Notes: a model not told the origin generated them from the letters alone. A stretch of 64,000 nt of DNA from Kribbella soli (GCF_004331345.1 NZ_SJJZ01000004.1:186001-250000); one strand, 5' to 3'; counted from the stretch's first letter, positions 17,968-26,863 are shown. Numbers and translations: made by a program.

Positions 17968-18059
17968 GCACGTCAGTCTGCCATTCGGCTGTGTCGGGTC
18001 GCCCTTGTCGACAGTATTCGCTACCCTCCCGAAAGGGGGTCGAGGAAGTGAGGAGCCTC

Positions 18060-19496
18060 ATGGCGGACACCAAGTCGACTGACCACGGACGATTCGCGCT
18101 ACCGACCAAGAACCTGCCCGCACCGCAGGTTCGCGACCTTCCCGAGCCGCCCACCAAGACCTGGAAGATCATCGGCCCCGGCATGGTCGGCGCCGGGGTC
18201 GGGCTGGCCTCGGGAGAATTCATCCTCTGGCCCTACATCTCCAGCCAGGTCGGCCTGGTGTTCCTCTGGGGCGCCGTCGTCGGCGTGGTGGTCCAGTGGT
18301 TCCTGAACATGGAGATCGAGCGGTACACGCTGGCAACTGGTGAGACAGCGTTGACCGGCTTCAACCGGTTCGGGAAGCACTGGGGCCTGTTCTTCGCGAT
18401 CATGACGTACTTCGCGAACCTCTGGCCGGGCTGGGCAACGAGCTCGGCGAGCATGCTCACGTACCTCTTCGGCGCCGGCGACCCGCGCTGGATCGCGATC
18501 GCCATGCTGGTAGTGATCGGCGCGATCCTGACCCTCGCGCCGGTCGTCTACGTGATGCTCGAGCGGCTCATCGCGGTGAAAATCGCGGCGGTCGCGCTGC
18601 TCGTAATCCTCGCGCTCGCGTTCGCGATCCGCGGGAAGACGTACAGCGCGCTCGGGGACGCGGTCACGCACCCGCAGTTCCCGGCCGAGCAGCTCGGGTT
18701 CGCGCTGGTGATGGGAGCGATCGCGTACGCCGGAGCGGGCGGCGGCCAGAACCTCGTGCAGAGCAACTGGATCCGGGACAAGGGTTTCGGGATGGGCGTG
18801 CACGTGCCGCGGCTGACCTCACCCGTGACCGGTGAGACCGAGGCCGACCCGACCGCCAACGGCTACACGTTCCCGCCGAACGACGAGAACCTGGCCCGCT
18901 GGAAGCGCTGGTGGAAGTTCGCGAACATCGAGCAGGCCTCGACCTTCGTGGCGATCACCGTGGTGACGATCGTCTTCACCTCGATGCTCGCGCACGCCAC
19001 CCTGTTCGGCAACAGCGCCGTGAAGAACAACATCAGCTTCCTGAAGATCGAGGGGACGACGCTGCAGACCCTGGTCGGTGACTGGTTCGGCTACCTGTTC
19101 TGGGCGATCGGCGCCTTTTCGCTGTTCGCCGCGGCGGCCGGCATTGTCGACTACACGTCCCGGCTGGCAGCCGACATGGTCAAGGCACGGTACCTCCGGG
19201 AGTCGAAGGTCTCCGAGTCCAAGCTGTACTTCTGGCTGGTCTGGGGCCTGGTTGCCTTCGGCATCATCGTCCTGCTGGCCGGTCTCACCCAGCCGCTGGT
19301 GCTCCTGGTGATCTCCGCCTGCACCGCCGGCACGATGATGTTCGTCTACTCCGGACTGCTCTGGTGGATGAACTCGAGGGCCCTTCCGCACGCCATCCGG
19401 ATCCCCACCTGGCGCTCGGCCGTCCTGTGGTTCTCGTTCCTGGCCTTCGGATTCCTGGCCGTCTTCACCATCATCGACCAGGTCAAGAAGCTCTGA
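18060..19496 (+). CDS. Nramp-like (SLC11/APC fold) membrane transporter
   Basis: The 478-residue protein has about 11 membrane segments and aligns by eye with the Nramp family. The first helix reads GPGMVGAGVGLASGEFILWP. Classical Mn/Fe transporters have DPGN in that helix, and it is absent here, so the transported ion may differ. Start: ATG 18060 with GAGGAG 5 nt upstream; a GTG at 18048 would add four residues. The gene diverges from the LuxR-type regulator and is closed by a perfect hairpin terminator at 19508. I call it a divergent Nramp homolog of unknown substrate. Confidence 0.8.
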   Translation: MADTKSTDHGRFALPTKNLPAPQVRDLPEPPTKTWKIIGPGMVGAGVGLASGEFILWPYISSQVGLVFLWGAVVGVVVQWFLNMEIERYTLATGETALTGFNRFGKHWGLFFAIMTYFANLWPGWATSSASMLTYLFGAGDPRWIAIAMLVVIGAILTLAPVVYVMLERLIAVKIAAVALLVILALAFAIRGKTYSALGDAVTHPQFPAEQLGFALVMGAIAYAGAGGGQNLVQSNWIRDKGFGMGVHVPRLTSPVTGETEADPTANGYTFPPNDENLARWKRWWKFANIEQASTFVAITVVTIVFTSMLAHATLFGNSAVKNNISFLKIEGTTLQTLVGDWFGYLFWAIGAFSLFAAAAGIVDYTSRLAADMVKARYLRESKVSESKLYFWLVWGLVAFGIIVLLAGLTQPLVLLVISACTAGTMMFVYSGLLWWMNSRALPHAIRIPTWRSAVLWFSFLAFGFLAVFTIIDQVKKL

Positions 19497-19507
19497 GAAC
19501 CGGCCGT

Positions 19508-19541
19508 CAGCCGAGGAAGCCGACGACGGCTTCCTCGGCTG
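19508..19541. terminator. Bidirectional hairpin terminator
   Basis: A perfect 15-bp inverted repeat (CAGCCGAGGAAGCCG and its complement) encloses the loop ACGA. It lies between the convergent Nramp-like gene and the secreted protein gene. There is no T tract, as is common in actinobacteria. Confidence 0.8.
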
Positions 19542-19588
19542 CAGTCGCTGGTCGGCCTGGGCCGCCGCGTCCGAAGCGAACGGATTTC

Positions 19589-20542
19589 TCAGGACCGCAC
19601 GACCACGCCACCCCAGCGCGAGGCGTGGAACGGCACGGTCGACCGGCAGTCGGCGATCGGCGCCGGAGGATCGGACCAGCCCCACAGCCAGCCGACGCGA
19701 TCGATCGCGCCGTCCTTCAGGGCGAAGGACACCGGCTTGCCGATGCGGGCGGGATCGGTCGATCCGGTCACGATGCCGGTTGTCATCGCCACCGGGCCGC
19801 CCGTGGCCAGGCAAGTGAGCTTCCCCTCGACCTCCGTCGTACCGGCTTCGACGAAGCGGAAGCGGCCTCGGACCTGCGTCGGGTCGCTACCACGCGGCAC
19901 GTGCGCCGCAAGTTCGAAGCGCATCGGCTCGCCCGGACCACCGGTTGCCGCGGCAACCGTGGTGCCACCGTCCGCGGCTGCCTGCAGGCTGACCGTCGTA
20001 CCGTCACGCCCGGGCCCCGGCGAGTCCGCGGCGTCATCGACCCGGAATCCTCCGTCGGTCAGGACGAAGCCCGGCGCCGTGCCTTGGAGCGGATCCACGG
20101 GTGCACCGAAGAAGCCCCACATCCAGCCGATCCGGTCCTGCGATCCTCCGTCGTACACGGTGAAGCTCACCGGTTTCCCGACCATCGCCAGTTCCAGGCC
20201 GGGGTGATCTGCAACCTCGATCACGCCGGTCGCCACGGCCACCTCGTCCACGGCCTTCAGACTGGTGAGGCGGCCACTGAACTCGGCCAGCAAGCGCCCG
20301 TCCGGCTTGCGATGGACGACGTGGAACGACCCGGAAGGATGCAACGGATCGGTCGCTCTCCCGTCGATCTCGAACCGGACCGGATCGCCCTCGAACGGCC
20401 TCCACTCCGGCCCGAGCGTGCCGCCGCCGGCGCCGGTGACGCTCATCTCCCCGGCCAGGTTATTGCTGACGGCAAGCGACGGTGAGGCCGTGCCCGCGAC
20501 GCCCAGCAACGACAGCACGACAACCCACAACAGCGAACGCAC
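19589..20542 (-). CDS. Secreted protein with two tandem domains, function unknown
   Basis: The 317-residue product starts with a signal peptide (LLWVVVLSLLGVAGTASPSLA). It then shows two copies of a domain of about 130 residues. Matching ends are GKPVSFTVYDGGSQDRIGWM with WGFFGAP in copy 1, and GKPVSFALKDGAIDRVGWLW with GWSDPP in copy 2. Matching starts are GEPMRF/GDPVRF-ELD-like segments and FVEAGTTEVEGKL against RKPDGRLLAEFSG. It is exported, probably soluble, and beta-rich. I do not recognise a named family. It sits alone between two terminators on the minus strand. Confidence 0.75.
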   Translation of the reverse strand: MRSLLWVVVLSLLGVAGTASPSLAVSNNLAGEMSVTGAGGGTLGPEWRPFEGDPVRFEIDGRATDPLHPSGSFHVVHRKPDGRLLAEFSGRLTSLKAVDEVAVATGVIEVADHPGLELAMVGKPVSFTVYDGGSQDRIGWMWGFFGAPVDPLQGTAPGFVLTDGGFRVDDAADSPGPGRDGTTVSLQAAADGGTTVAAATGGPGEPMRFELAAHVPRGSDPTQVRGRFRFVEAGTTEVEGKLTCLATGGPVAMTTGIVTGSTDPARIGKPVSFALKDGAIDRVGWLWGWSDPPAPIADCRSTVPFHASRWGGVVVRS

Positions 20543-20639
20543 CTGAACTCCTCCTCGACCGGTTCACCCGATGTGTACCGGCCAGGTCGAGGTTTCCATC
20601 CGCCGCAGTGGCTCGCCTCCCTCCAGGGAGCGAACAGGC

Positions 20640-20655
20640 TCCCCCGGTCGGGGGA
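20640..20655 (-). terminator. Short hairpin downstream of the SMP-30 gene
   Basis: TCCCCC-GGTC-GGGGGA forms a 6-bp G/C stem 2 bp after the stop of the minus-strand SMP-30 gene. A second small hairpin (CTCCC-TCCA-GGGAG) lies just beyond. Weak but well placed. Confidence 0.45.
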
Positions 20656-20656
20656 A

Positions 20657-21586
20657 TCAGACGCTTGGCCCGTAGGCCTCCGGGGCGCCGTTGACGGTGG
20701 TGAAGAGGGAGTAGACGGACGTGGTCGCGGTCAGGAACAGGCGGTTGCGTTTCGGGCCGCCCCAGGTGAGGTTGCTGACGGTCTCGGGAACCAGGAGTTT
20801 GCCGAGCAGCGTGCCGTCGGGGTGGTAGACGTGGACGCCGTCCGCGGCCGACGCCCAGACGCGGCCCTGGGTGTCGAGGCGGATGCCGTCGAAGATGCCG
20901 TTGCCGCACTCGGCGAACAGTTCGCCGCCACTCAACTGGTCGCCGTCGACGGTGAAGACGCGGATCGTCCCCTCCTCCGAATCGGTGATGTAGAGCAACG
21001 ACTCGTCGAGTGCGAACGCGAGCCCGTTCGGCCGGTTGAAGTCGTCGGCGACGCGGGTCAGCCCACCGTCCGGCGCGACCCGGTACACGTGGCAGCCGCC
21101 GGTCTCGATCTCGCCCTTGTACCCCTCGTAGTCGCTGTCGATCCCGTACGCCGGATCCGTGAACCAGATCGAGCCGTCCCGCTTCACCACCACGTCGTTC
21201 GGGGAGTTCAGCCGCTTCCCGTCGTACTCGTGGGCGAGCACTGTGATGCCGCCGTGGTGCTCGGTCCGCGTCACCCGCCGGTTGCCGTGCTCGCAGCTCA
21301 CGAGCCGGCCCTCCGTGTCGCGGGTGTGGCCGTTGGTGTTGCCGGCCGGGTGCCGGAAGACGGAGACCTGGTACGACGTCTCGTCCCAGCGCAGGATGCG
21401 GTCGTTCGGGATGTCGCTCCAGAGCAGGTACCGGCCGGCGGCGGAGTACACCGGGCCCTCGACCCAGCGGCCGCCGGTCCACAACCGTTCGAGGCGGCTG
21501 TCACCGCGGATCCCGTCGAACCGGTCGTCCAGCTTCTCCCAGACGGCCGGTGCGGACCCTGCCAACGGTTCGAGAATTCCGGTCAT
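20657..21586 (-). CDS. SMP-30/gluconolactonase family protein (copy 1)
   Basis: The 309-residue six-bladed propeller has family motifs WVEGPVYSAAGRYLLWSDIP, RLNSPNDVVVKRDGSIWFTD and FNRPNGLAFALDESLLY. These supply the divalent metal ligands (Glu, Asn, Asp). Such enzymes open sugar lactones. Start is the ATG at 21586, with AGGAGG 7 nt upstream. A close paralog lies at 23113-24015 on the same strand, with a divergent binding-protein gene between them. No signal peptide is present, so it acts in the cytoplasm. The exact lactone is unknown. Confidence 0.9.
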   Translation of the reverse strand: MTGILEPLAGSAPAVWEKLDDRFDGIRGDSRLERLWTGGRWVEGPVYSAAGRYLLWSDIPNDRILRWDETSYQVSVFRHPAGNTNGHTRDTEGRLVSCEHGNRRVTRTEHHGGITVLAHEYDGKRLNSPNDVVVKRDGSIWFTDPAYGIDSDYEGYKGEIETGGCHVYRVAPDGGLTRVADDFNRPNGLAFALDESLLYITDSEEGTIRVFTVDGDQLSGGELFAECGNGIFDGIRLDTQGRVWASAADGVHVYHPDGTLLGKLLVPETVSNLTWGGPKRNRLFLTATTSVYSLFTTVNGAPEAYGPSV

Positions 21587-21697
21587 CACGACTCCTCCTG
21601 ATTGTGGACCTCTCGGACGGAAGGATATGCGTGGCGCCGCAACGGGGGCACCGAGGTACAGCGCCGGAGTCAGTCACCGTGATGTGGAGAACATCCT

Positions 21698-23122
21698 TTG
21701 AAGCTCGACACCGTCCGTGAAGACAAGGCGATCGAGAACCTCACCAGCAGGCTCGCCGAGTCCTTCGCCGACATCCATACTCCCGAAGACATCGAGACCG
21801 CGATCCGCACCGCCCGCGAGTCCTTCGCCGGCGACCCGGTCCGCGACTACGTACCAATCCTGATCGAACGCATAGTCCGCGCCGAACTCGCCCCGAAACC
21901 GGAGGCCGAAGAGCAGCCCGACGGACGCGACAAATGGACCAGACCAGCCGTCGCCCTGGAAGCCGGCGACGCCGACGGCGGTACGCCGACCACTCCCGCC
22001 GGCCCCGGCAACCCACGCCGCCGGATCCCGATCGCGATCCCGGCCGCCGTCGCCGGCGTGCTCGTGGTGGCGACGATCGCAACTGTGATCGCCGTCCGCA
22101 ACGGTGACGACGTTCAGGCGCAGACCGGGCTGACCACCGTCGGTGGTGTGATCGGATCCGAGAAGCGCGCGTTCTTCGAGGATCCTGATGTGAAGGCCGC
22201 GCTCGCCAAGCACGGTCTCGAGGTGAAGGTCGACACCGCCGGGTCGCGCGAGATCGCCACCTCGGTCGATCTCGGCAAGTACGACTTCGCGTTCCCGTCC
22301 AGCACCACAGCGGCGGAGCGGATCCTGCAGCCGGCCTCAGGACGCCCGGCCGTCAGCGGCAAGAAGTACTCGGTGTTCTCGTCGCCGATGGCGATCGCGA
22401 CGTACCAGCCGATCGTCGACCTGCTGTCCGCGACCGGGATCGCCAAGCAGGTCAACGGCATCTGGTACTTCGACGTTCGCAAGTACGTCGACCTCGCGAA
22501 GGCGAACTGGCGCTGGACCAACGTCCGCGGCAACACGACGTACCCGGTGAACAAGCGGATCCTGATCACCACCACCGACCCGCGCACCTCGAACTCGGCG
22601 GCGATGTTCCTGTCGATCGTCAGTTATGTTGCCAACCACAACAGTGTGGTGGAGAGCGCGGCGGACGAGCAGAAGGTTGTGCCGCTGGTCGCGCCGCTGT
22701 TCGTCAACCAGGGCTACACCGACAACTCCAGCGAAGGTCCGTTCGACGACTACCTCTCACTCGGCATGGGCAAGTCGCCGATGGTGAACATCTACGAGGC
22801 GCAGTTCGTGGAGGCCGCCGTACAGCGCAAGCTCAAACCCGGCATGGTGCTGATGTACCCATCGCCGACCGTTCAGTCCAAGCACACGCTGATTTCATTG
22901 AACGGCAACGGGGAGAAGCTCGGCGAGCTGCTCTCCACGGATGCCGAGCTGCAGCAGCTCGCGGCCCGGCACGGGTTCCGGACCGCGGACAAGTCGCAGT
23001 TCGCGAACGTCGTCAATCAGTACGACGTACCAGTCGCCAAGGACGTCATCGACGTCGCGGACACCCCGACGTACGACGCCCTCGAGCGACTGCTGGACGC
23101 GGTGTCCAAGTCCTACCGCTGA
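21698..23122 (+). CDS. Membrane-anchored substrate-binding-like protein with N-terminal three-helix bundle
   Basis: The 474-residue protein has an unusual order. Residues 1-65 form a small helical domain (AIENLTSRLAESFADIHTPE), the actinobacterial three-helix bundle dimerisation type often seen with arsenate reductases. A charged linker and one membrane helix follow (IAIPAAVAGVLVVATIATVI, about 108-130). Residues 145-474 form an external domain resembling a type II solute-binding protein (YDFAFPSSTTAAERIL, KSPMVNIYEAQFVEA). The start appears to be TTG at 21698 with GGAGA 8 nt upstream; no ATG or GTG suits. It is flanked by two lactonase paralogs, and its stop overlaps the second by 10 bp. No ABC transporter genes are adjacent. 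Function unknown. Confidence 0.7.
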   Translation: MKLDTVREDKAIENLTSRLAESFADIHTPEDIETAIRTARESFAGDPVRDYVPILIERIVRAELAPKPEAEEQPDGRDKWTRPAVALEAGDADGGTPTTPAGPGNPRRRIPIAIPAAVAGVLVVATIATVIAVRNGDDVQAQTGLTTVGGVIGSEKRAFFEDPDVKAALAKHGLEVKVDTAGSREIATSVDLGKYDFAFPSSTTAAERILQPASGRPAVSGKKYSVFSSPMAIATYQPIVDLLSATGIAKQVNGIWYFDVRKYVDLAKANWRWTNVRGNTTYPVNKRILITTTDPRTSNSAAMFLSIVSYVANHNSVVESAADEQKVVPLVAPLFVNQGYTDNSSEGPFDDYLSLGMGKSPMVNIYEAQFVEAAVQRKLKPGMVLMYPSPTVQSKHTLISLNGNGEKLGELLSTDAELQQLAARHGFRTADKSQFANVVNQYDVPVAKDVIDVADTPTYDALERLLDAVSKSYR

Positions 23123-24015
23123 GCGGTCGACAACCAGGACCACACCGATGTGGTCGCGGTGATGAACAGGCGGTTGCCCTTCGGGCCGCCGAACGTCAGG
23201 TTGGACACGATGTCCGGCAGCAGCAGCTTGCCGATCAGCGTGCCGTCCGGGTCGAAGCAGTGCACCCCCTCGTGCGCCGCCGCCCAGACCCGGCCGGCGC
23301 TGTCCAGCCGGATGCCGTCGAACATCCCGCCCTCGCACGGCGCGAACACCTCACCCCCGGTCAGCTTCTCGCCGTCCACGTCGAACCGGCGGATGTGTTT
23401 GCCCGGGGTGTCGACGACGTACAACTGGCGCTCGTCGCGGGAGAACGCGAGGCCGTTCGGGCGGGTGAAGTCGTCCGCGACCACCGTCAGCGCGCCGTCC
23501 GGAGCGATCCGGTAGACGTGGCAGCCGTCGATCTCCTGCTCGGCGGCGTACCCCTCGTAGCTCGAGGTGATCCCGTACGGCGGGTCGGTGAACCAGATCG
23601 AGCCGTCGCTGCGCTCGACCACGTCGTTCGGGCTGTTCAGCCGCCGGCCGTCGAGGTGCGAGGCGAGGACCGTGCGGCTGCCGTCGTACTCCGTTCGCAC
23701 CACCTGGCGATCGCCCTGCGAACAGCTGATCAGGCGGCCGGCGCGGTCGATGGTGTTGCCGTTGACATGGCCGGACGGCTGACGGAACACGCTGACCTGG
23801 CCGGAGAGCTCGTCCCAGCGAAGCAACCGGTCGTTCGGGATGTCGCTGAACACGAGGCAGCGCCAGGCCGGCGAGTACGCCGGTCCTTCGAGCCAGCGGC
23901 CGCCGTCGTACAGGCATTCGAGGTACTCGTCGCCCGCGATCTTGGTGAAGCGCTCGTCGAGCACCACGAGTTCGGCCCGGAGCCGCTGCGGCGCGGCGTT
24001 GAGTGTGATCGTCAT
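23113..24015 (-). CDS. SMP-30/gluconolactonase family protein (copy 2)
   Basis: This 300-residue paralog of the protein at 20657-21586 keeps the same blade motifs: GRWLEGPAYSPAWRCLVFSD, LNSPNDVVERSDGSIWFTDP and FTRPNGLAFSRDERQLYVVD. It is likely a metal-dependent sugar lactonase in the cytoplasm. It diverges from an Lrp-type regulator 52 bp away, and a 13-bp inverted repeat lies in that gap, so Lrp-type control is plausible. The start is the ATG at 24015. The high similarity of the two copies points to a local duplication with later insertion of the binding-protein gene, or the reverse order. Confidence 0.9.
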   Translation of the reverse strand: MTITLNAAPQRLRAELVVLDERFTKIAGDEYLECLYDGGRWLEGPAYSPAWRCLVFSDIPNDRLLRWDELSGQVSVFRQPSGHVNGNTIDRAGRLISCSQGDRQVVRTEYDGSRTVLASHLDGRRLNSPNDVVERSDGSIWFTDPPYGITSSYEGYAAEQEIDGCHVYRIAPDGALTVVADDFTRPNGLAFSRDERQLYVVDTPGKHIRRFDVDGEKLTGGEVFAPCEGGMFDGIRLDSAGRVWAAAHEGVHCFDPDGTLIGKLLLPDIVSNLTFGGPKGNRLFITATTSVWSWLSTAQR

Positions 24016-24030
24016 ATGCGGAACGCTATC

Positions 24031-24043
24031 CTGTCGCTGACAG
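24031..24043. promoter_or_regulatory. Candidate operator between SMP-30 gene and Lrp gene
   Basis: CTGTC-GCT-GACAG is a perfect inverted repeat in the 52-bp divergent gap. It lies about 13 bp upstream of the TAGGTT hexamer of the Lrp gene, so a bound protein could control both directions. Confidence 0.45.
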
Positions 24044-24067
24044 CTCAGACAGAACTAGGTTTGGTTT

Positions 24068-24526
24068 GTGACCGATATGACAATAGATGATGTGGATCGT
24101 GGCTTGCTGGCCGCGTTGCAGGAGGACGCCGGGCAGTCGTACGCCGCGCTCGGGCAGGCGGTCGGGCTCTCGGCCGGATCCGCCCACGAACGGGTCCGGA
24201 AGCTGAAGGCGGCCGGCGTGATCCGGCGTACGACGGTCGACGTCGACCCGGCCGCGGTCGGACTCGGCGTACTGGCGTTCGTCATGCTCGAGTCAGGCGC
24301 CTGGATGGGCGACGAGCCGACCCTCAAGGCGTTGCGGACGATCCCCGCGGTCGAGGAGGCGCACATCATCGCCGGGCCGGCGTCGGTCCTGGTGAAGGTC
24401 CGGACGGCGACCACCGAGGACCTGCAGGCGACGCTGCGTGCGCTCCATCAGGTGGACGGAGTGACCAGCACTCAGACAGTCGTGGTCCTGGAGACCTTCT
24501 TCGAGGGACAACCCACCGTGCTGTGA
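24068..24526 (+). CDS. Lrp/AsnC family transcriptional regulator
   Basis: The 152-residue protein has the Lrp helix-turn-helix (about 10-55: DRGLLAALQEDAGQSYAALG, GSAHERVRKLKAAGVIRR). A RAM ligand-binding domain follows (about 70-145: VEEAHIIAGPASVLVKVRT). The GTG at 24068 follows TAGGTT by 6 nt, so I prefer it as a leaderless start over the ATG at 24077. Lrp proteins sense amino acids or related metabolites and usually regulate a divergent neighbour, here the SMP-30 gene. The effector is unknown. Confidence 0.9.
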   Translation: MTDMTIDDVDRGLLAALQEDAGQSYAALGQAVGLSAGSAHERVRKLKAAGVIRRTTVDVDPAAVGLGVLAFVMLESGAWMGDEPTLKALRTIPAVEEAHIIAGPASVLVKVRTATTEDLQATLRALHQVDGVTSTQTVVVLETFFEGQPTVL

Positions 24527-24600
24527 TCGTGGTGTGAGCAACACCCTCCCCGCAGGACGGCTGCTTGACCCTAGACTCGGGCCAGCCGAAGGGAGTCGCT

Positions 24601-26376
24601 GTGTCCGACAGCTTGCAGATCACCAAGGTGCTGGTCGCCAACCGGGGCGAGATCGCCGTCCGGGTCGTCCGCGCCGCCGCCGACGCGGGGCTGGGCAGCG
24701 TCGCCGTGTACGCCGACCAGGACCGGGACGCGCTGTTCGTCCGGCTGGCCGACGAGGCCTACGCGCTGGACGGGTCGACCCCGGCCGACTCCTATCTGAA
24801 CATCGGCAAGATCCTGGACGTGGCGGCCCGCTCGGGCGCGAACGCCGTACATCCGGGCTATGGCTTCCTGGCCGAGAACGCCGAGTTCGCGCAGGCCGTG
24901 CTGGACGCGGGACTGATCTGGATCGGGCCGCCGCCGTCGGCGATCGACTCGCTGGGCGACAAGGTCAAGGCGCGGCACATCGCGGAGAAGGTCGGCGCGC
25001 CGCAGGTCCCTGGTACTCCGGATCCGGTTGCAGGAGCCGACGAGGTGCTGGCGTTCGCCCAGGAGTACGGGCTGCCGATCGCGATCAAGGCGGCGTACGG
25101 CGGTGGCGGGCGCGGAATGAAGGTCGCGCGGACGCTGGAGGAAGTGCCGGAGCTGTTCGAGTCGGCTGTGCGTGAGGCGACAAGTGCTTTCGGCCGAGGT
25201 GAGTGCTTCGTCGAGCGGTACCTGGACAAGCCGCGGCACGTCGAGACCCAGTGCCTGGCCGATGCCCACGGCAACGTTGTCGTGGTGTCGACGCGGGACT
25301 GCTCGCTGCAGCGCCGGTACCAGAAGCTCGTCGAGGAGGCGCCGGCTCCGTTCCTGTCGCCCGAGCAGCTGGAGCTGCTCTACTCGTCGTCGAAGAAGAT
25401 CCTCCGCGAGGCCGGGTACGTCGGCGCCGGGACGTGCGAGTTCCTGGTCGGCCAGGACGGGCTGATCTCGTTCCTCGAGGTGAACACGCGGCTGCAGGTC
25501 GAGCACCCGGTCTCCGAAGAGGTCACCGGCATCGACCTGGTGCGGGAGATGTTCCGGATCGCCAACGGCGAAGAGCTCGGGTACGACGACCCGGTGGTCT
25601 CGGGGCACTCGATCGAGTTCCGGATCAACGCCGAGGACGGCGGGCGCGGGTTCCTGCCCGCTCCGGGGACGTTGACGCGCTGGCACGCTCCCTCGGGCCC
25701 GGGGATCCGGCTCGACGGCGGGTACGACCAGGGCGAGACCGTGCCGGGCGCGTTCGACTCGCTGGTCGCGAAGCTGATCGTCACCGGGCGGGACCGGACG
25801 CAGGCGCTGGAGCGGTCGCGACGGGCGCTGCGTGAGTTCGTCGTCGAGGGCATGCCGACGGTGATCCCGTTCCACGCCGCGGTCGTCTCCGACCCGGCCT
25901 TCGTCGGGACGGACGGGTTCAAGGTCCACACGCGGTGGATCGAGACCGAGTACGACAACCAACTCACGCCGTACGACGGCCCGACGGCCGAGGCGCCGTC
26001 CGATACCAAGCGCGAGAAGGTCACCGTCGAGGTCGGGGGCAAACGGCTCGAGGTCGTCCTCCCGGCCGGGCTCGGTGCGATCGGCGCCGCCCCTGCCGCC
26101 GGCGGGTCGAAGAAGAAGCCGTCGCGGCGGGCAGGCGGCACGAAGAACTCGGCCGCGTCCGGCGACTCGCTGACGTCGCCGATGCAGGGCACGATCGTCA
26201 AGATCGCCGTCGAGGAAGGCGCGACGGTCGCCGAGGGCGACCTGATCGTGGTCCTCGAGGCGATGAAGATGGAGCAGCCCCTGAACGCCCACAAGTCCGG
26301 CACCGTCACCGGCCTCAGCGCCGAGGTAGGCGCCACGGTCTCGGCCGGTGCCGCCATCTGCGAGATCAAGGACTGA
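24601..26376 (+). CDS. accA: Acetyl-/propionyl-CoA carboxylase alpha chain (biotin carboxylase + BCCP)
   Basis: The 591-residue protein joins a biotin carboxylase (ITKVLVANRGEIAVRVVRAA; ATP-grasp GGGGRGMKVA; FLEVNTRLQVEHPVSEEVTG) to a C-terminal biotinyl domain with the target lysine in VLEAMKMEQPL. A Lys/Ser-rich linker lies at about 505-525. It carboxylates biotin with bicarbonate and ATP for acyl-CoA carboxylases. The beta chain is not in the window, as is usual for actinobacterial accA genes. The GTG at 24601 has GGGAG upstream and a TAGACT hexamer at 24572. The stop overlaps the next ATG (TGATG). Confidence 0.95.
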   Translation: MSDSLQITKVLVANRGEIAVRVVRAAADAGLGSVAVYADQDRDALFVRLADEAYALDGSTPADSYLNIGKILDVAARSGANAVHPGYGFLAENAEFAQAVLDAGLIWIGPPPSAIDSLGDKVKARHIAEKVGAPQVPGTPDPVAGADEVLAFAQEYGLPIAIKAAYGGGGRGMKVARTLEEVPELFESAVREATSAFGRGECFVERYLDKPRHVETQCLADAHGNVVVVSTRDCSLQRRYQKLVEEAPAPFLSPEQLELLYSSSKKILREAGYVGAGTCEFLVGQDGLISFLEVNTRLQVEHPVSEEVTGIDLVREMFRIANGEELGYDDPVVSGHSIEFRINAEDGGRGFLPAPGTLTRWHAPSGPGIRLDGGYDQGETVPGAFDSLVAKLIVTGRDRTQALERSRRALREFVVEGMPTVIPFHAAVVSDPAFVGTDGFKVHTRWIETEYDNQLTPYDGPTAEAPSDTKREKVTVEVGGKRLEVVLPAGLGAIGAAPAAGGSKKKPSRRAGGTKNSAASGDSLTSPMQGTIVKIAVEEGATVAEGDLIVVLEAMKMEQPLNAHKSGTVTGLSAEVGATVSAGAAICEIKD

Positions 26377-26762
26377 TGACCGGGGAGGGCGGGGCGGCGG
26401 AGCTGCCCTTGCCGGTGGTTGACGCGGTCGCGTTCGACTCTGCGGATCCGGACGCGCTGGGGAGGTTCTGGCAGGCGCTGATCGGGGGCGAACTCCGCCC
26501 CGATCAGCACGGCGTGACCGAACTCCGCGGCGGCACCGTCCGCCTGGATTTCGCCCAGGTCCCCGAAGGCAAACAGGTCCGCAAGAACCGCGTCCACCTG
26601 GACCTCTACGTCCCCCCGGACACCAAGGACCGCTCCATCGCCCGAGCCCTGTCCCTCGGCGCCACCCGAGCCGACGACATCTACGACGGCCCCCTCTGGC
26701 AATGCCTCAGAGACCCCGAAGGCAACGAATTCTGCCTCATCTGGGGCGCCGACCACCCGTAG
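26376..26762 (+). CDS. VOC/glyoxalase-like domain protein
   Basis: The 128-residue protein starts with VDAVAFDSADPDALGRFWQA and ends LWQCLRDPEGNEFCLIW, the two ends of a glyoxalase-like fold used by an actinobacterial VOC subfamily. The central segment (NRVHLDLYVPPDTKDRSIAR) matches too. Function ranges from dioxygenase to resistance protein and cannot be assigned. Its ATG overlaps the accA stop by one base, so it is co-translated with the carboxylase; why is unclear. Confidence 0.8.
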   Translation: MTGEGGAAELPLPVVDAVAFDSADPDALGRFWQALIGGELRPDQHGVTELRGGTVRLDFAQVPEGKQVRKNRVHLDLYVPPDTKDRSIARALSLGATRADDIYDGPLWQCLRDPEGNEFCLIWGADHP

Positions 26763-26857
26763 TGGTAACCCCCCTCGGCGACCGGGAACAGGCTATTGCC
26801 TATCCCGAGTCACCAGCGGGTGTTCCAACCGCACCGAGACCTCACGATTCGGGTGGA

Positions 26858-26863
26858 TTGACA
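26858..26863 (+). promoter_or_regulatory. Candidate -35 element upstream of the cyclophilin gene
   Basis: TTGACA is a consensus -35 hexamer in the 162-bp gap before 26925. A matching -10 at standard spacing is poor (CGCTGT at 17 bp); TAGGTT lies 22 bp away. The promoter assignment is therefore tentative. Confidence 0.35.

Noticed and set aside
17968..18059. A manganese riboswitch before the Nramp-like gene
   Set aside because: The 92-bp gap is too short and shows no conserved riboswitch core; only an ordinary Shine-Dalgarno and a TACCCT hexamer are visible.
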